A stretch of DNA of 64,000 nucleotides from Sanderia malayensis. Taxonomy: Eukaryota > Cnidaria > Scyphozoa > Semaeostomeae > Pelagiidae. Of this stretch, positions 57,091-64,000 are shown one piece after another. The notes beneath the pieces are model-generated. The model saw nothing but the letters and a program-made list of their open reading frames with translations, made no database searches and was not told where the DNA came from. The position numbers and the translations under genes were made by a program. Each line of letters begins with the position of its first letter. Positions within the stretch are counted from its first letter, which is position 1. The stretch spans positions 6,407,796 through 6,471,795 of the forward strand of contig RQOL01000660.1 of NCBI GenBank assembly GCA_013076295.1. Direction: 5' to 3'.

Positions 57091-57162
57091 AGATATTTCT
57101 ACCAACTAACACTTTGTAATCACAAAAAGATACCTGATAATGTAATATGGTAGAAAACAGAT

Positions 57163-57235
57163 TGCCGTGACCCGGGATTGAACCAGGGAGCTTCAGATCT
57201 TCAGTCTGACGCTCTCCAAACTAAGCTATCCCGGC
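57163..57235 (-). tRNA. tRNA-Phe(GAA) copy 17
   Basis: Three changes, two in the D arm (ccaaactaag). Confidence 0.68.
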
Positions 57236-57307
57236 AGATAGTTCTACAAGCTAACACTTTAAAATCACAAAAAGATACCTAATAATGTAAGATGATTCAA
57301 ATCAGAT

Positions 57308-57326
57308 TGCTGTGACCCGGGATTGT

Positions 57327-57375
<49 letters not shown>

Positions 57376-57380
57376 CCGGA
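57308..57380 (-). tRNA. tRNA-Phe(GAA) copy 18
   Basis: Three changes: both acceptor strands (ctgtga; ccgga) and the T loop. Confidence 0.68.
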
Positions 57381-57452
57381 AGATATTTCTACCAACTAAC
57401 ACTTTAAAATCACAAAAAGGTACCTAATATTGTAAGATGATTCAAAACAGAT

Positions 57453-57469
57453 TGCCGTGACCCGGGATT

Positions 57470-57514
<45 letters not shown>

Positions 57515-57525
57515 CCTATCCCGGC
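57453..57525 (-). tRNA. tRNA-Phe(GAA) copy 19
   Basis: One A-box change (gacctatc). B spacer follows. Confidence 0.75.
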
Positions 57526-57597
57526 AGATACTTCTAGCAGCGGATATATGTGAAATCATAAAAAAAAACAAGTAATGCAAGATGGCTCAAAACAGAT

Positions 57598-57670
57598 TGC
57601 CGTGACCCGGGATTGAACCAGGGAACTTCAGATCTTCAGTCTGACGCTCTCTTAACTGAGCTATCCCGGC
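57598..57670 (-). tRNA. tRNA-Phe(GAA) copy 20
   Basis: Same variants as copy 4. B spacer follows. Confidence 0.75.
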
Positions 57671-57742
57671 AGATACTTGTAGCAGCGGATATATGTGAAA
57701 TCATAAAAAAAGAGAAGTAATGCAAGATGGCTCAAAACAGAT

Positions 57743-57759
57743 TGCCGTGACCCGGGATT

Positions 57760-57796
<37 letters not shown>

Positions 57797-57815
57797 TTAA
57801 CTGAGCTATCCCGGC
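57743..57815 (-). tRNA. tRNA-Phe(GAA) copy 21
   Basis: D-loop cttaa variant only. B spacer follows. Confidence 0.78.
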
Positions 57816-57887
57816 AGATACTTGCAGCAGCGGATATATGTGAAATCATAAAAAAAGAGAAGTAATGCAAGATGGCTCAAAACAGAT

Positions 57888-57907
57888 TGCCGTGACCCGG
57901 GATTGAG

Positions 57908-57955
<48 letters not shown>

Positions 57956-57960
57956 CCGGC
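57888..57960 (-). tRNA. tRNA-Phe(GAA) copy 22
   Basis: T54 to C in the B box. Confidence 0.8.
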
Positions 57961-58032
57961 AGATATTTCTACCAACTAACACTTTGAAATCACAAAAAGA
58001 TACCTAATAATGTAAGATGATTCAAAACAGAT

Positions 58033-58061
58033 TGCCGTGACCCGGGATTGAACCAGGGACG

Positions 58062-58100
<39 letters not shown>

Positions 58101-58105
58101 CCGGC
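58033..58105 (-). tRNA. tRNA-Phe(GAA) copy 23
   Basis: One change (gggacgtt). Confidence 0.8.
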
Positions 58106-58177
58106 AGATATTTCTACCAACTAACACTTTGAAATCACAAAAAGATACCTGATAATGCAAGATGGCTCAAAACAGAT

Positions 58178-58194
58178 TGCCGTGACCCGGGATT

Positions 58195-58245
<51 letters not shown>

Positions 58246-58250
58246 CCGGC
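58178..58250 (-). tRNA. tRNA-Phe(GAA) copy 24
   Basis: Consensus. B spacer follows. Confidence 0.85.
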
Positions 58251-58322
58251 AGATACTTGTAGCAGCGGATATATGTGAAATCATAAAAAAAGAGAAGTAA
58301 TGCAAGATGGTAGAAAACAGAT

Positions 58323-58347
58323 TGCCGTGACCCGGGATTGAACCAGA

Positions 58348-58390
<43 letters not shown>

Positions 58391-58395
58391 CCGGC
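58323..58395 (-). tRNA. tRNA-Phe(GAA) copy 25
   Basis: agagacc variant, as copy 5; its surroundings also match those of copy 5. Confidence 0.8.
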
Positions 58396-58467
58396 AGATA
58401 TTTCTACCAACTAACACTTTAAAATCACAAAAAGATACCTAATAATGTAAGATGATTCAAAACAGAT

Positions 58468-58484
58468 TGCCGTGACCCGGGATT

Positions 58485-58535
<51 letters not shown>

Positions 58536-58540
58536 CCGGC
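58468..58540 (-). tRNA. tRNA-Phe(GAA) copy 26
   Basis: Consensus. Confidence 0.85.
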
Positions 58541-58612
58541 AGATATTTCTACCAACTCACACTTTAAAATCACAAAAAGGTACCTAATAATATAAGATGG
58601 CTCAAAACAGAT

Positions 58613-58629
58613 TGCCGTGACCAGGGATT

Positions 58630-58680
<51 letters not shown>

Positions 58681-58685
58681 CCGGC
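58613..58685 (-). tRNA. tRNA-Phe(GAA) copy 27
   Basis: T-stem change (accaggg), shared with 57. First unit of the second higher-order block. Confidence 0.78.
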
Positions 58686-58757
58686 AGATATTTCTGCCAA
58701 CTAACACTTTGTAATCACAAAAAGATACCTGATAATGTAAGATGGTAGAAAACAGAT

Positions 58758-58774
58758 TGCCGTGACCCGGGATT

Positions 58775-58806
<32 letters not shown>

Positions 58807-58830
58807 TTCTCCCAACTGAGCTATCCCGGC
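58758..58830 (-). tRNA. tRNA-Phe(GAA) copy 28
   Basis: 'cgttctccc' variant. Confidence 0.82.
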
Positions 58831-58902
58831 AGATATTTCTACAAGCTAACACTTTAAAATCACAAAAAGATACCTAATAATGTAAGATGATTCAAATCAG
58901 AT

Positions 58903-58922
58903 TGCCGTGACCCGGGATTGAG

Positions 58923-58968
<46 letters not shown>

Positions 58969-58975
58969 CCCCGGC
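58903..58975 (-). tRNA. tRNA-Phe(GAA) copy 29
   Basis: T54 to C plus A7 to G, full length. Confidence 0.78.
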
Positions 58976-59047
58976 AGATATTTCTACCAACTCACACTTT
59001 AAAATCACAAAAAGGTACCTAATAATATAAGATGGCTCAAAACAGAT

Positions 59048-59064
59048 TGCCGTGACCCGGGATT

Positions 59065-59115
<51 letters not shown>

Positions 59116-59120
59116 CCGGC
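59048..59120 (-). tRNA. tRNA-Phe(GAA) copy 30
   Basis: Consensus. Confidence 0.85.
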
Positions 59121-59191
59121 AGATATTTCTACCAACTAACACTTGTAATCACAAAAAGATACCTGATAATGTAAGATGGCTCAAAACAGAT

Positions 59192-59208
59192 TGCCGTGAC
59201 CCGGGATT

Positions 59209-59259
<51 letters not shown>

Positions 59260-59264
59260 CCGGC
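59192..59264 (-). tRNA. tRNA-Phe(GAA) copy 31
   Basis: Consensus inside; 5' flank variant ggcgg. Confidence 0.85.
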
Positions 59265-59336
59265 GGATATTTCTACAAGCTAACACTTTAAAATCACAAA
59301 AAGATACCTAATGATGTAAGATGATTCAAAACAGAT

Positions 59337-59360
59337 TGCCGTGACCCGGGATTTAAGCAA

Positions 59361-59394
<34 letters not shown>

Positions 59395-59408
59395 TTAGCT
59401 ATCCCGGC
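59337..59408 (-). tRNA. tRNA-Phe(GAA) copy 32, degenerate
   Basis: Same lineage as copy 14, with one base lost in the D arm. B spacer follows. Confidence 0.52.
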
Positions 59409-59480
59409 AGATACTTCTAGCAGCGGATATATGTGAAATCATAAAAAAAGAGAAGTAATGCAAGATGGCTCAAAACAGAT

Positions 59481-59497
59481 TGCCGTGACCCGGGATT

Positions 59498-59548
<51 letters not shown>

Positions 59549-59553
59549 CCGGC
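59481..59553 (-). tRNA. tRNA-Phe(GAA) copy 33
   Basis: Consensus. Confidence 0.85.
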
Positions 59554-59625
59554 AGATATTTCTACCAACTAACACTTTGAAATCACAAAAAGATACCTGA
59601 TAATGCAAGATGGCTCAAAACAGAT

Positions 59626-59642
59626 TGCCGTGACCCGGGATT

Positions 59643-59693
<51 letters not shown>

Positions 59694-59698
59694 CCGGC
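59626..59698 (-). tRNA. tRNA-Phe(GAA) copy 34
   Basis: Consensus. Confidence 0.85.
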
Positions 59699-59769
59699 AG
59701 ATATTTCTACCCACTAACACTTAAAATCACAAAAAGGTACCTAATATTGTAAGATGATTCAAAACAGAT

Positions 59770-59786
59770 TGCCGTGACCCGGGATT

Positions 59787-59835
<49 letters not shown>

Positions 59836-59842
59836 CCCCGGC
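59770..59842 (-). tRNA. tRNA-Phe(GAA) copy 35
   Basis: A7 to G. Confidence 0.82.
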
Positions 59843-59914
59843 AGATATTTCTACCAACTCACACTTTAAAATCACAAAAAGGTACCTAATAATATAAGAT
59901 GGCTCAAAACAGAT

Positions 59915-59931
59915 TGCCGTGACCCGGGATT

Positions 59932-59982
<51 letters not shown>

Positions 59983-59987
59983 CCGGC
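59915..59987 (-). tRNA. tRNA-Phe(GAA) copy 36
   Basis: Consensus. First unit of the third higher-order block. Confidence 0.85.
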
Positions 59988-60059
59988 AGATATTTCTGCC
60001 AACTAACACTTTGTAATCACAAAAAGATACCTGATAATGTAAGATGGTAGAAAACAGAT

Positions 60060-60076
60060 TGCCGTGACCCGGGATT

Positions 60077-60108
<32 letters not shown>

Positions 60109-60132
60109 TTCTCCCAACTGAGCTATCCCGGC
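60060..60132 (-). tRNA. tRNA-Phe(GAA) copy 37
   Basis: 'cgttctccc' variant. Confidence 0.82.
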
Positions 60133-60204
60133 AGATATTTCTACAAGCTAACACTTTAAAATCACAAAAAGATACCTAATAATGTAAGATGATTCAAATC
60201 AGAT

Positions 60205-60224
60205 TGCCGTGACCCGGGATTGAG

Positions 60225-60270
<46 letters not shown>

Positions 60271-60277
60271 CCCCGGC
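60205..60277 (-). tRNA. tRNA-Phe(GAA) copy 38
   Basis: T54 to C plus A7 to G. Confidence 0.78.
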
Positions 60278-60348
60278 AGATATTTCTACCAACTCACACT
60301 TTAAAATCACAAAAAGTACCTAATAATATAAGATGGCTCAAAACAGAT

Positions 60349-60365
60349 TGCCGTGACCCGGGATT

Positions 60366-60416
<51 letters not shown>

Positions 60417-60421
60417 CCGGC
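60349..60421 (-). tRNA. tRNA-Phe(GAA) copy 39
   Basis: Consensus. Confidence 0.85.
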
Positions 60422-60493
60422 AGATATTTCTGCCAGCTAACACTTTGTAATCACAAAAAGATACCTGATAATGTAAGATGGTAGAAAACAGAT

Positions 60494-60510
60494 TGCCGTG
60501 ACCCGGGATT

Positions 60511-60561
<51 letters not shown>

Positions 60562-60566
60562 CCGGC
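60494..60566 (-). tRNA. tRNA-Phe(GAA) copy 40
   Basis: Consensus inside; flank ggcgg. Confidence 0.85.
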
Positions 60567-60637
60567 GGATATTTCTACAAGCTAACACTTTAAAATCACA
60601 AAAAGATACCTAATAATGTAAGATGATTCAAACAGAT

Positions 60638-60708
60638 TGCCGTGACCCGGGATTGAACCAGGGACCTTCAGACTTCAGTCTGACGCTCTCCCACTGAGCT
60701 ATCCCGGC
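60638..60708 (-). tRNA. tRNA-Phe(GAA) copy 41
   Basis: Two single-base losses (anticodon stem and D loop), and only three T in the stop signal; start of the indel-rich zone. Confidence 0.6.
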
Positions 60709-60780
60709 AGATATTTCTACCAACTAACACTTTAAAATCACAAAAAGATACCTAATGATGTAAGATGATTCAAAACAGAT

Positions 60781-60803
60781 TGCCGTGACCCGGGATTTAA
60801 GCA

Positions 60804-60839
<36 letters not shown>

Positions 60840-60851
60840 AGCTATCCCGGC
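60781..60851 (-). tRNA. tRNA-Phe(GAA) copy 42, degenerate
   Basis: Copy-14 lineage with two further losses. B spacer follows. Confidence 0.5.
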
Positions 60852-60922
60852 AGATACTTCTAGCAGCGGATATATGTGAAATCATAAAAAAGAGAAGTAA
60901 TGCAAGATGGCTCAAAACAGAT

Positions 60923-60939
60923 TGCCGTGACCCGGGATT

Positions 60940-60990
<51 letters not shown>

Positions 60991-60995
60991 CCGGC
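60923..60995 (-). tRNA. tRNA-Phe(GAA) copy 43
   Basis: Consensus. Confidence 0.85.
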
Positions 60996-61066
60996 AGATA
61001 TTTGTACAACTAACACTTTGAAATCACAAAAAGATACCTAATAATGTAAGATGATTCAAAACAGAT

Positions 61067-61083
61067 TGCCGTGACCCGGGATT

Positions 61084-61134
<51 letters not shown>

Positions 61135-61139
61135 CCGGC
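61067..61139 (-). tRNA. tRNA-Phe(GAA) copy 44
   Basis: Consensus. Confidence 0.85.
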
Positions 61140-61210
61140 AGATATTTCTACCAACTAACACTTTGAAATCACAAAAAGATACCTAATAATGTAAGATGAT
61201 CAAAACAGAT

Positions 61211-61227
61211 TGCCGTGACCCGGGATT

Positions 61228-61278
<51 letters not shown>

Positions 61279-61283
61279 CCGGC
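61211..61283 (-). tRNA. tRNA-Phe(GAA) copy 45
   Basis: Consensus. Confidence 0.85.
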
Positions 61284-61352
61284 AGATATTTCTACCACTA
61301 ACACTTTAAAATCACAAAAAGTACCTAATATGTAAGATGATTCAAAACAGAT

Positions 61353-61369
61353 TGCCGTGACCCGGGATT

Positions 61370-61414
<45 letters not shown>

Positions 61415-61425
61415 CCAATCCCGGC
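61353..61425 (-). tRNA. tRNA-Phe(GAA) copy 46
   Basis: Two A-box changes (gaccaatc), related to copy 19. B spacer follows. Confidence 0.65.
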
Positions 61426-61497
61426 AGATACTTCTAGCAGCGGACAAATGTGAAATCATAAAAAAAAACAAGTAATGCAAGATGGCTCAAAACAGAT

Positions 61498-61514
61498 TGC
61501 CGTGACCCGGGATT

Positions 61515-61565
<51 letters not shown>

Positions 61566-61570
61566 CCGGC
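61498..61570 (-). tRNA. tRNA-Phe(GAA) copy 47
   Basis: Consensus. Confidence 0.85.
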
Positions 61571-61642
61571 AGATATTTCTACAAGCTAACACTTTAAAAT
61601 CACAAAAAGATACCTAATGATGTAAGATGATTCAAAACAGAT

Positions 61643-61665
61643 TGCCGTGACCCGGGATTTAACCA

Positions 61666-61701
<36 letters not shown>

Positions 61702-61713
61702 AGCTATCCCGGC
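61643..61713 (-). tRNA. tRNA-Phe(GAA) copy 48, degenerate
   Basis: B box change (gatttaacc) and two base losses. B spacer follows. Confidence 0.52.
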
Positions 61714-61783
61714 AGATACTTCTAGCAGCGATATATGTGAAATCATAAAAAAGAGAAGTAATGCAAGATGGCTCAAAACAGAT

Positions 61784-61800
61784 TGCCGTGACCCGGGATT

Positions 61801-61851
<51 letters not shown>

Positions 61852-61856
61852 CCGGC
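61784..61856 (-). tRNA. tRNA-Phe(GAA) copy 49
   Basis: Consensus. Confidence 0.85.
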
Positions 61857-61928
61857 AGATATTTCTACCAACTAACACTTTGAAATCACAAAAAGATACC
61901 TGATAATGCAAGATGGCTCAAAACAGAT

Positions 61929-61945
61929 TGCCGTGACCCGGGATT

Positions 61946-61996
<51 letters not shown>

Positions 61997-62001
61997 CCGG
62001 C
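61929..62001 (-). tRNA. tRNA-Phe(GAA) copy 50
   Basis: Consensus. Confidence 0.85.
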
Positions 62002-62071
62002 AGATATTTCTACCACTAACACTTAAAATCACAAAAAGGTACCTAATATTGTAAGATGATTCAAAACAGAT

Positions 62072-62088
62072 TGCCGTGACCCGGGATT

Positions 62089-62139
<51 letters not shown>

Positions 62140-62144
62140 CCGGC
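62072..62144 (-). tRNA. tRNA-Phe(GAA) copy 51
   Basis: Consensus. Confidence 0.85.
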
Positions 62145-62213
62145 AGATATTTCTACCAACTACACTTTAAATCACAAAAAGTACCTAATAATGTAAGATG
62201 GCTCAAAACAGAT

Positions 62214-62230
62214 TGCCGTGACCCGGGATT

Positions 62231-62281
<51 letters not shown>

Positions 62282-62286
62282 CCGGC
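62214..62286 (-). tRNA. tRNA-Phe(GAA) copy 52
   Basis: Consensus. First unit of the fourth higher-order block. Confidence 0.85.
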
Positions 62287-62357
62287 AGATATTTCTGCCA
62301 ACTAACACTTTGTAATCACAAAAAGATACCTGATAATGTAAGATGGTAAAAACAGAT

Positions 62358-62374
62358 TGCCGTGACCCGGGATT

Positions 62375-62425
<51 letters not shown>

Positions 62426-62430
62426 CCGGC
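62358..62430 (-). tRNA. tRNA-Phe(GAA) copy 53
   Basis: Consensus; five-T stop signal. Confidence 0.85.
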
Positions 62431-62502
62431 AGATATTTCTACAAGCTAACACTTTAAAATCACAAAAAGATACCTAATAATGTAAGATGATTCAAATCAG
62501 AT

Positions 62503-62520
62503 TGCCGTGACCCGGGATTG

Positions 62521-62569
<49 letters not shown>

Positions 62570-62574
62570 CCGGC
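62503..62574 (-). tRNA. tRNA-Phe(GAA) copy 54
   Basis: One base missing in the T loop. Confidence 0.7.
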
Positions 62575-62644
62575 AGATATTTCTACCAACTAACACTTTA
62601 AAATCACAAAAAGTACCTAATAATTAAGATGGCTCAAAACAGAT

Positions 62645-62661
62645 TGCCGTGACCCGGGATT

Positions 62662-62712
<51 letters not shown>

Positions 62713-62717
62713 CCGGC
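62645..62717 (-). tRNA. tRNA-Phe(GAA) copy 55
   Basis: Consensus. Confidence 0.85.
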
Positions 62718-62787
62718 AGATATTCTGCCAGCTAACACTTTGTAATCACAAAAAGATACCTATAATGTAAGATGGTAGAAAACAGAT

Positions 62788-62804
62788 TGCCGTGACCCGG
62801 GATT

Positions 62805-62855
<51 letters not shown>

Positions 62856-62859
62856 CGGC
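62788..62859 (-). tRNA. tRNA-Phe(GAA) copy 56
   Basis: One base missing in the 5' acceptor strand. Confidence 0.7.
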
Positions 62860-62931
62860 AGATATTTCTACAAGCTAACACTTTAAAATCACAAAAAGAT
62901 ACCTAATAATGTAAGATGATAGAAAACAGAT

Positions 62932-62948
62932 TGCCGTGACCAGGGATT

Positions 62949-62999
<51 letters not shown>

Positions 63000-63004
63000 C
63001 CGGC
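62932..63004 (-). tRNA. tRNA-Phe(GAA) copy 57
   Basis: T-stem change accaggg, as copy 27. Confidence 0.78.
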
Positions 63005-63075
63005 AGATATTTCTACCAACTAACACTTTAAATCACAAAAAGATACCTAATAATGTAAGATGATTCAAAACAGAT

Positions 63076-63092
63076 TGCCGTGACCCGGGATT

Positions 63093-63134
<42 letters not shown>

Positions 63135-63148
63135 CTAGCTATCCCGGC
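63076..63148 (-). tRNA. tRNA-Phe(GAA) copy 58
   Basis: D-arm cctag variant. B spacer follows. Confidence 0.7.
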
Positions 63149-63220
63149 AGATACTTCTAGCAGCGGATATATGTGAAATCATAAAAAAAGAGAAGTAATG
63201 CAAGATGGCTCAAAACAGAT

Positions 63221-63237
63221 TGCCGTGACCCGGGATT

Positions 63238-63288
<51 letters not shown>

Positions 63289-63293
63289 CCGGC
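63221..63293 (-). tRNA. tRNA-Phe(GAA) copy 59
   Basis: Consensus. Confidence 0.85.
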
Positions 63294-63364
63294 AGATATT
63301 TCTACAACTAACACTTTGAAATCACAAAAAGATACCTAATAATGTAAGATGATTCAAAACAGAT

Positions 63365-63393
63365 TGCCGTGACCCGGGATTGAACCAGGGACT

Positions 63394-63432
<39 letters not shown>

Positions 63433-63437
63433 CCGGC
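63365..63437 (-). tRNA. tRNA-Phe(GAA) copy 60
   Basis: One change (gggacttt). Confidence 0.8.
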
Positions 63438-63509
63438 AGATATTTCTACCAACTAACACTTTGAAATCACAAAAAGATACCTGATAATGCAAGATGGCTC
63501 AAAACAGAT

Positions 63510-63526
63510 TGCCGTGACCCGGGATT

Positions 63527-63564
<38 letters not shown>

Positions 63565-63581
63565 AACTGAGCTATCCCGGC
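63510..63581 (-). tRNA. tRNA-Phe(GAA) copy 61
   Basis: One base missing in the D loop. Confidence 0.7.
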
Positions 63582-63651
63582 AGATATTCTACCAACTAAC
63601 ACTTTAAAATCACAAAAAGTACCTAATAATGTAAGATGATTCAAAACAGAT

Positions 63652-63668
63652 TGCCGTGACCCGGGATT

Positions 63669-63719
<51 letters not shown>

Positions 63720-63724
63720 CCGGC
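63652..63724 (-). tRNA. tRNA-Phe(GAA) copy 62
   Basis: Consensus. The spacer to its right is an A/B hybrid. Confidence 0.85.
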
Positions 63725-63792
63725 AGATATTTCTACCAACTAACACTTGAAATCACAAAAAAACAAGTAATGCAAGATGGCTCAAAACAGAT

Positions 63793-63809
63793 TGCCGTGA
63801 CCCGGGATT

Positions 63810-63860
<51 letters not shown>

Positions 63861-63865
63861 CCGGC
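63793..63865 (-). tRNA. tRNA-Phe(GAA) copy 63
   Basis: Consensus. Confidence 0.85.
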
Positions 63866-63935
63866 AGATATTTCTACCAACTAACACTTTGTAATCACAA
63901 AAAGATACCTGATAATGTAAGATGGTAAAACAGAT

Positions 63936-64000
63936 TGCCGTGACCCGGGATTGAACCAGGGACTTCAGATCTTCAGTCTGACGCTCTCCAACTGAGCTAT
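63936..64000 (-). tRNA. tRNA-Phe(GAA) copy 64, cut by window end
   Basis: The 5' acceptor strand lies outside; two single-base losses (gggactt; ctccaac). Confidence 0.65.

Larger units (their letters stand above)
54842..64000 (-). repeat. Tandem array of tRNA-Phe(GAA) genes, 145-bp period
   Basis: About 64 recognisable units (listed below) over 9.16 kb, continuing beyond the window. Each unit is a 73-nt tRNA gene on the minus strand plus about 72 bp of spacer. In the sense orientation the gene has an A box (TAGCTCAGTTGG), anticodon loop CTGAAGA (GAA, Phe), a B box (GGTTCAATCCC) and a TTTT stop 7-10 nt after the discriminator base. No CCA is encoded. Two spacer families exist: A (ctaccaactaacacttt...aaaagatacctaataatg) and B (agcagcggatatatgtgaaa...gagaagtaatgcaag). 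B follows copies 4, 14, 19, 20, 21, 24, 32, 42, 46, 48 and 58. The acceptor stem pairs except for G5 opposite A68, which is present throughout. 26 copies are identical over the tRNA part; edge copies at the left are the most diverged. Confidence 0.95.

Noticed and set aside
55317..60450. Open frames of 60-80 codons inside the tRNA array (for example 55317-55511, 59063-59311)
   Set aside because: They arise because the 145-bp unit lacks stops in some frames; they span tRNA genes and spacers alike.
54842..64000. Regular direct repeats with spacers, CRISPR-like at first sight
   Set aside because: The repeated unit is a complete tRNA-Phe gene, spacers are near-identical rather than unique, and the genome is eukaryotic.

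Overview
This is nuclear DNA from an animal. It is AT-rich, its genes are split by many short GT-AG introns, and degenerate LINEs, MITEs and minisatellites lie between them. The recognisable genes are CATSPERG, LRRC71, JTB, COX5A, a histamine N-methyltransferase-like gene and a cyclic-nucleotide-binding channel. Together with a repeat family of the 'SHEEADTR' type and MITEs ending in 'cgtatttcctcgattaaacgcc', they suggest an early-branching marine invertebrate, most likely a cnidarian. That assignment is inference, because no taxonomic marker gene is present. All family matches are from memory of protein families; no search was run.

Layout. 0-14 kb: the 3' end of an HNMT-like gene, then the C-terminal exons of CATSPERG on the + strand. 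The large CATSPERG introns hold two antisense coiled-coil genes (3356-8506 and 11944-13421) and a broken WD-repeat-like fragment (9404-10124). The larger coiled-coil gene contains a 271-bp tandem duplication of an exon plus its intron, which adds five copies of an acidic 54-residue segment. 14-22 kb: gene-poor, with unrecognised open frames, MITEs and repeats. 22-40.5 kb: LRRC71 on the - strand, reconstructed over 16 exons with consistent phases. Four possible first exons all end in the same phase. A transposon inserted in a 19-bp minisatellite lies in its 5' intron. 40-46 kb: a long inverted-repeat element, a transposase-like fragment, a palindromic motif cluster and a glycosyltransferase-like open frame. 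45.5-50.5 kb: a signal-peptide first exon divergent from COX5A (+), then JTB (-) with a LINE fragment in intron 1. 50.9-53.3 kb: LINE wreckage. 53.9-54.6 kb: the last two exons of a cyclic-nucleotide-binding channel gene (-).

54.8-64.0 kb is a tandem array of tRNA-Phe(GAA) genes on the - strand. It has about 64 copies at a 145-bp period, continues past the window edge, and sits directly upstream of the channel exons, so it probably lies in an intron of that gene. The array shows higher-order repeats of about seven units, two spacer families, and an acceptor-stem G5:A68 mismatch in essentially every copy.

Functionally, CATSPERG (sperm Ca2+ channel) and the cyclic-nucleotide-binding channel fit sperm or ciliary signalling, and LRRC71 is a ciliary/testis-type LRR protein. 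COX5A (respiratory complex IV) and JTB are housekeeping genes. The tRNA array and the tandem exon array are the most unusual structures.
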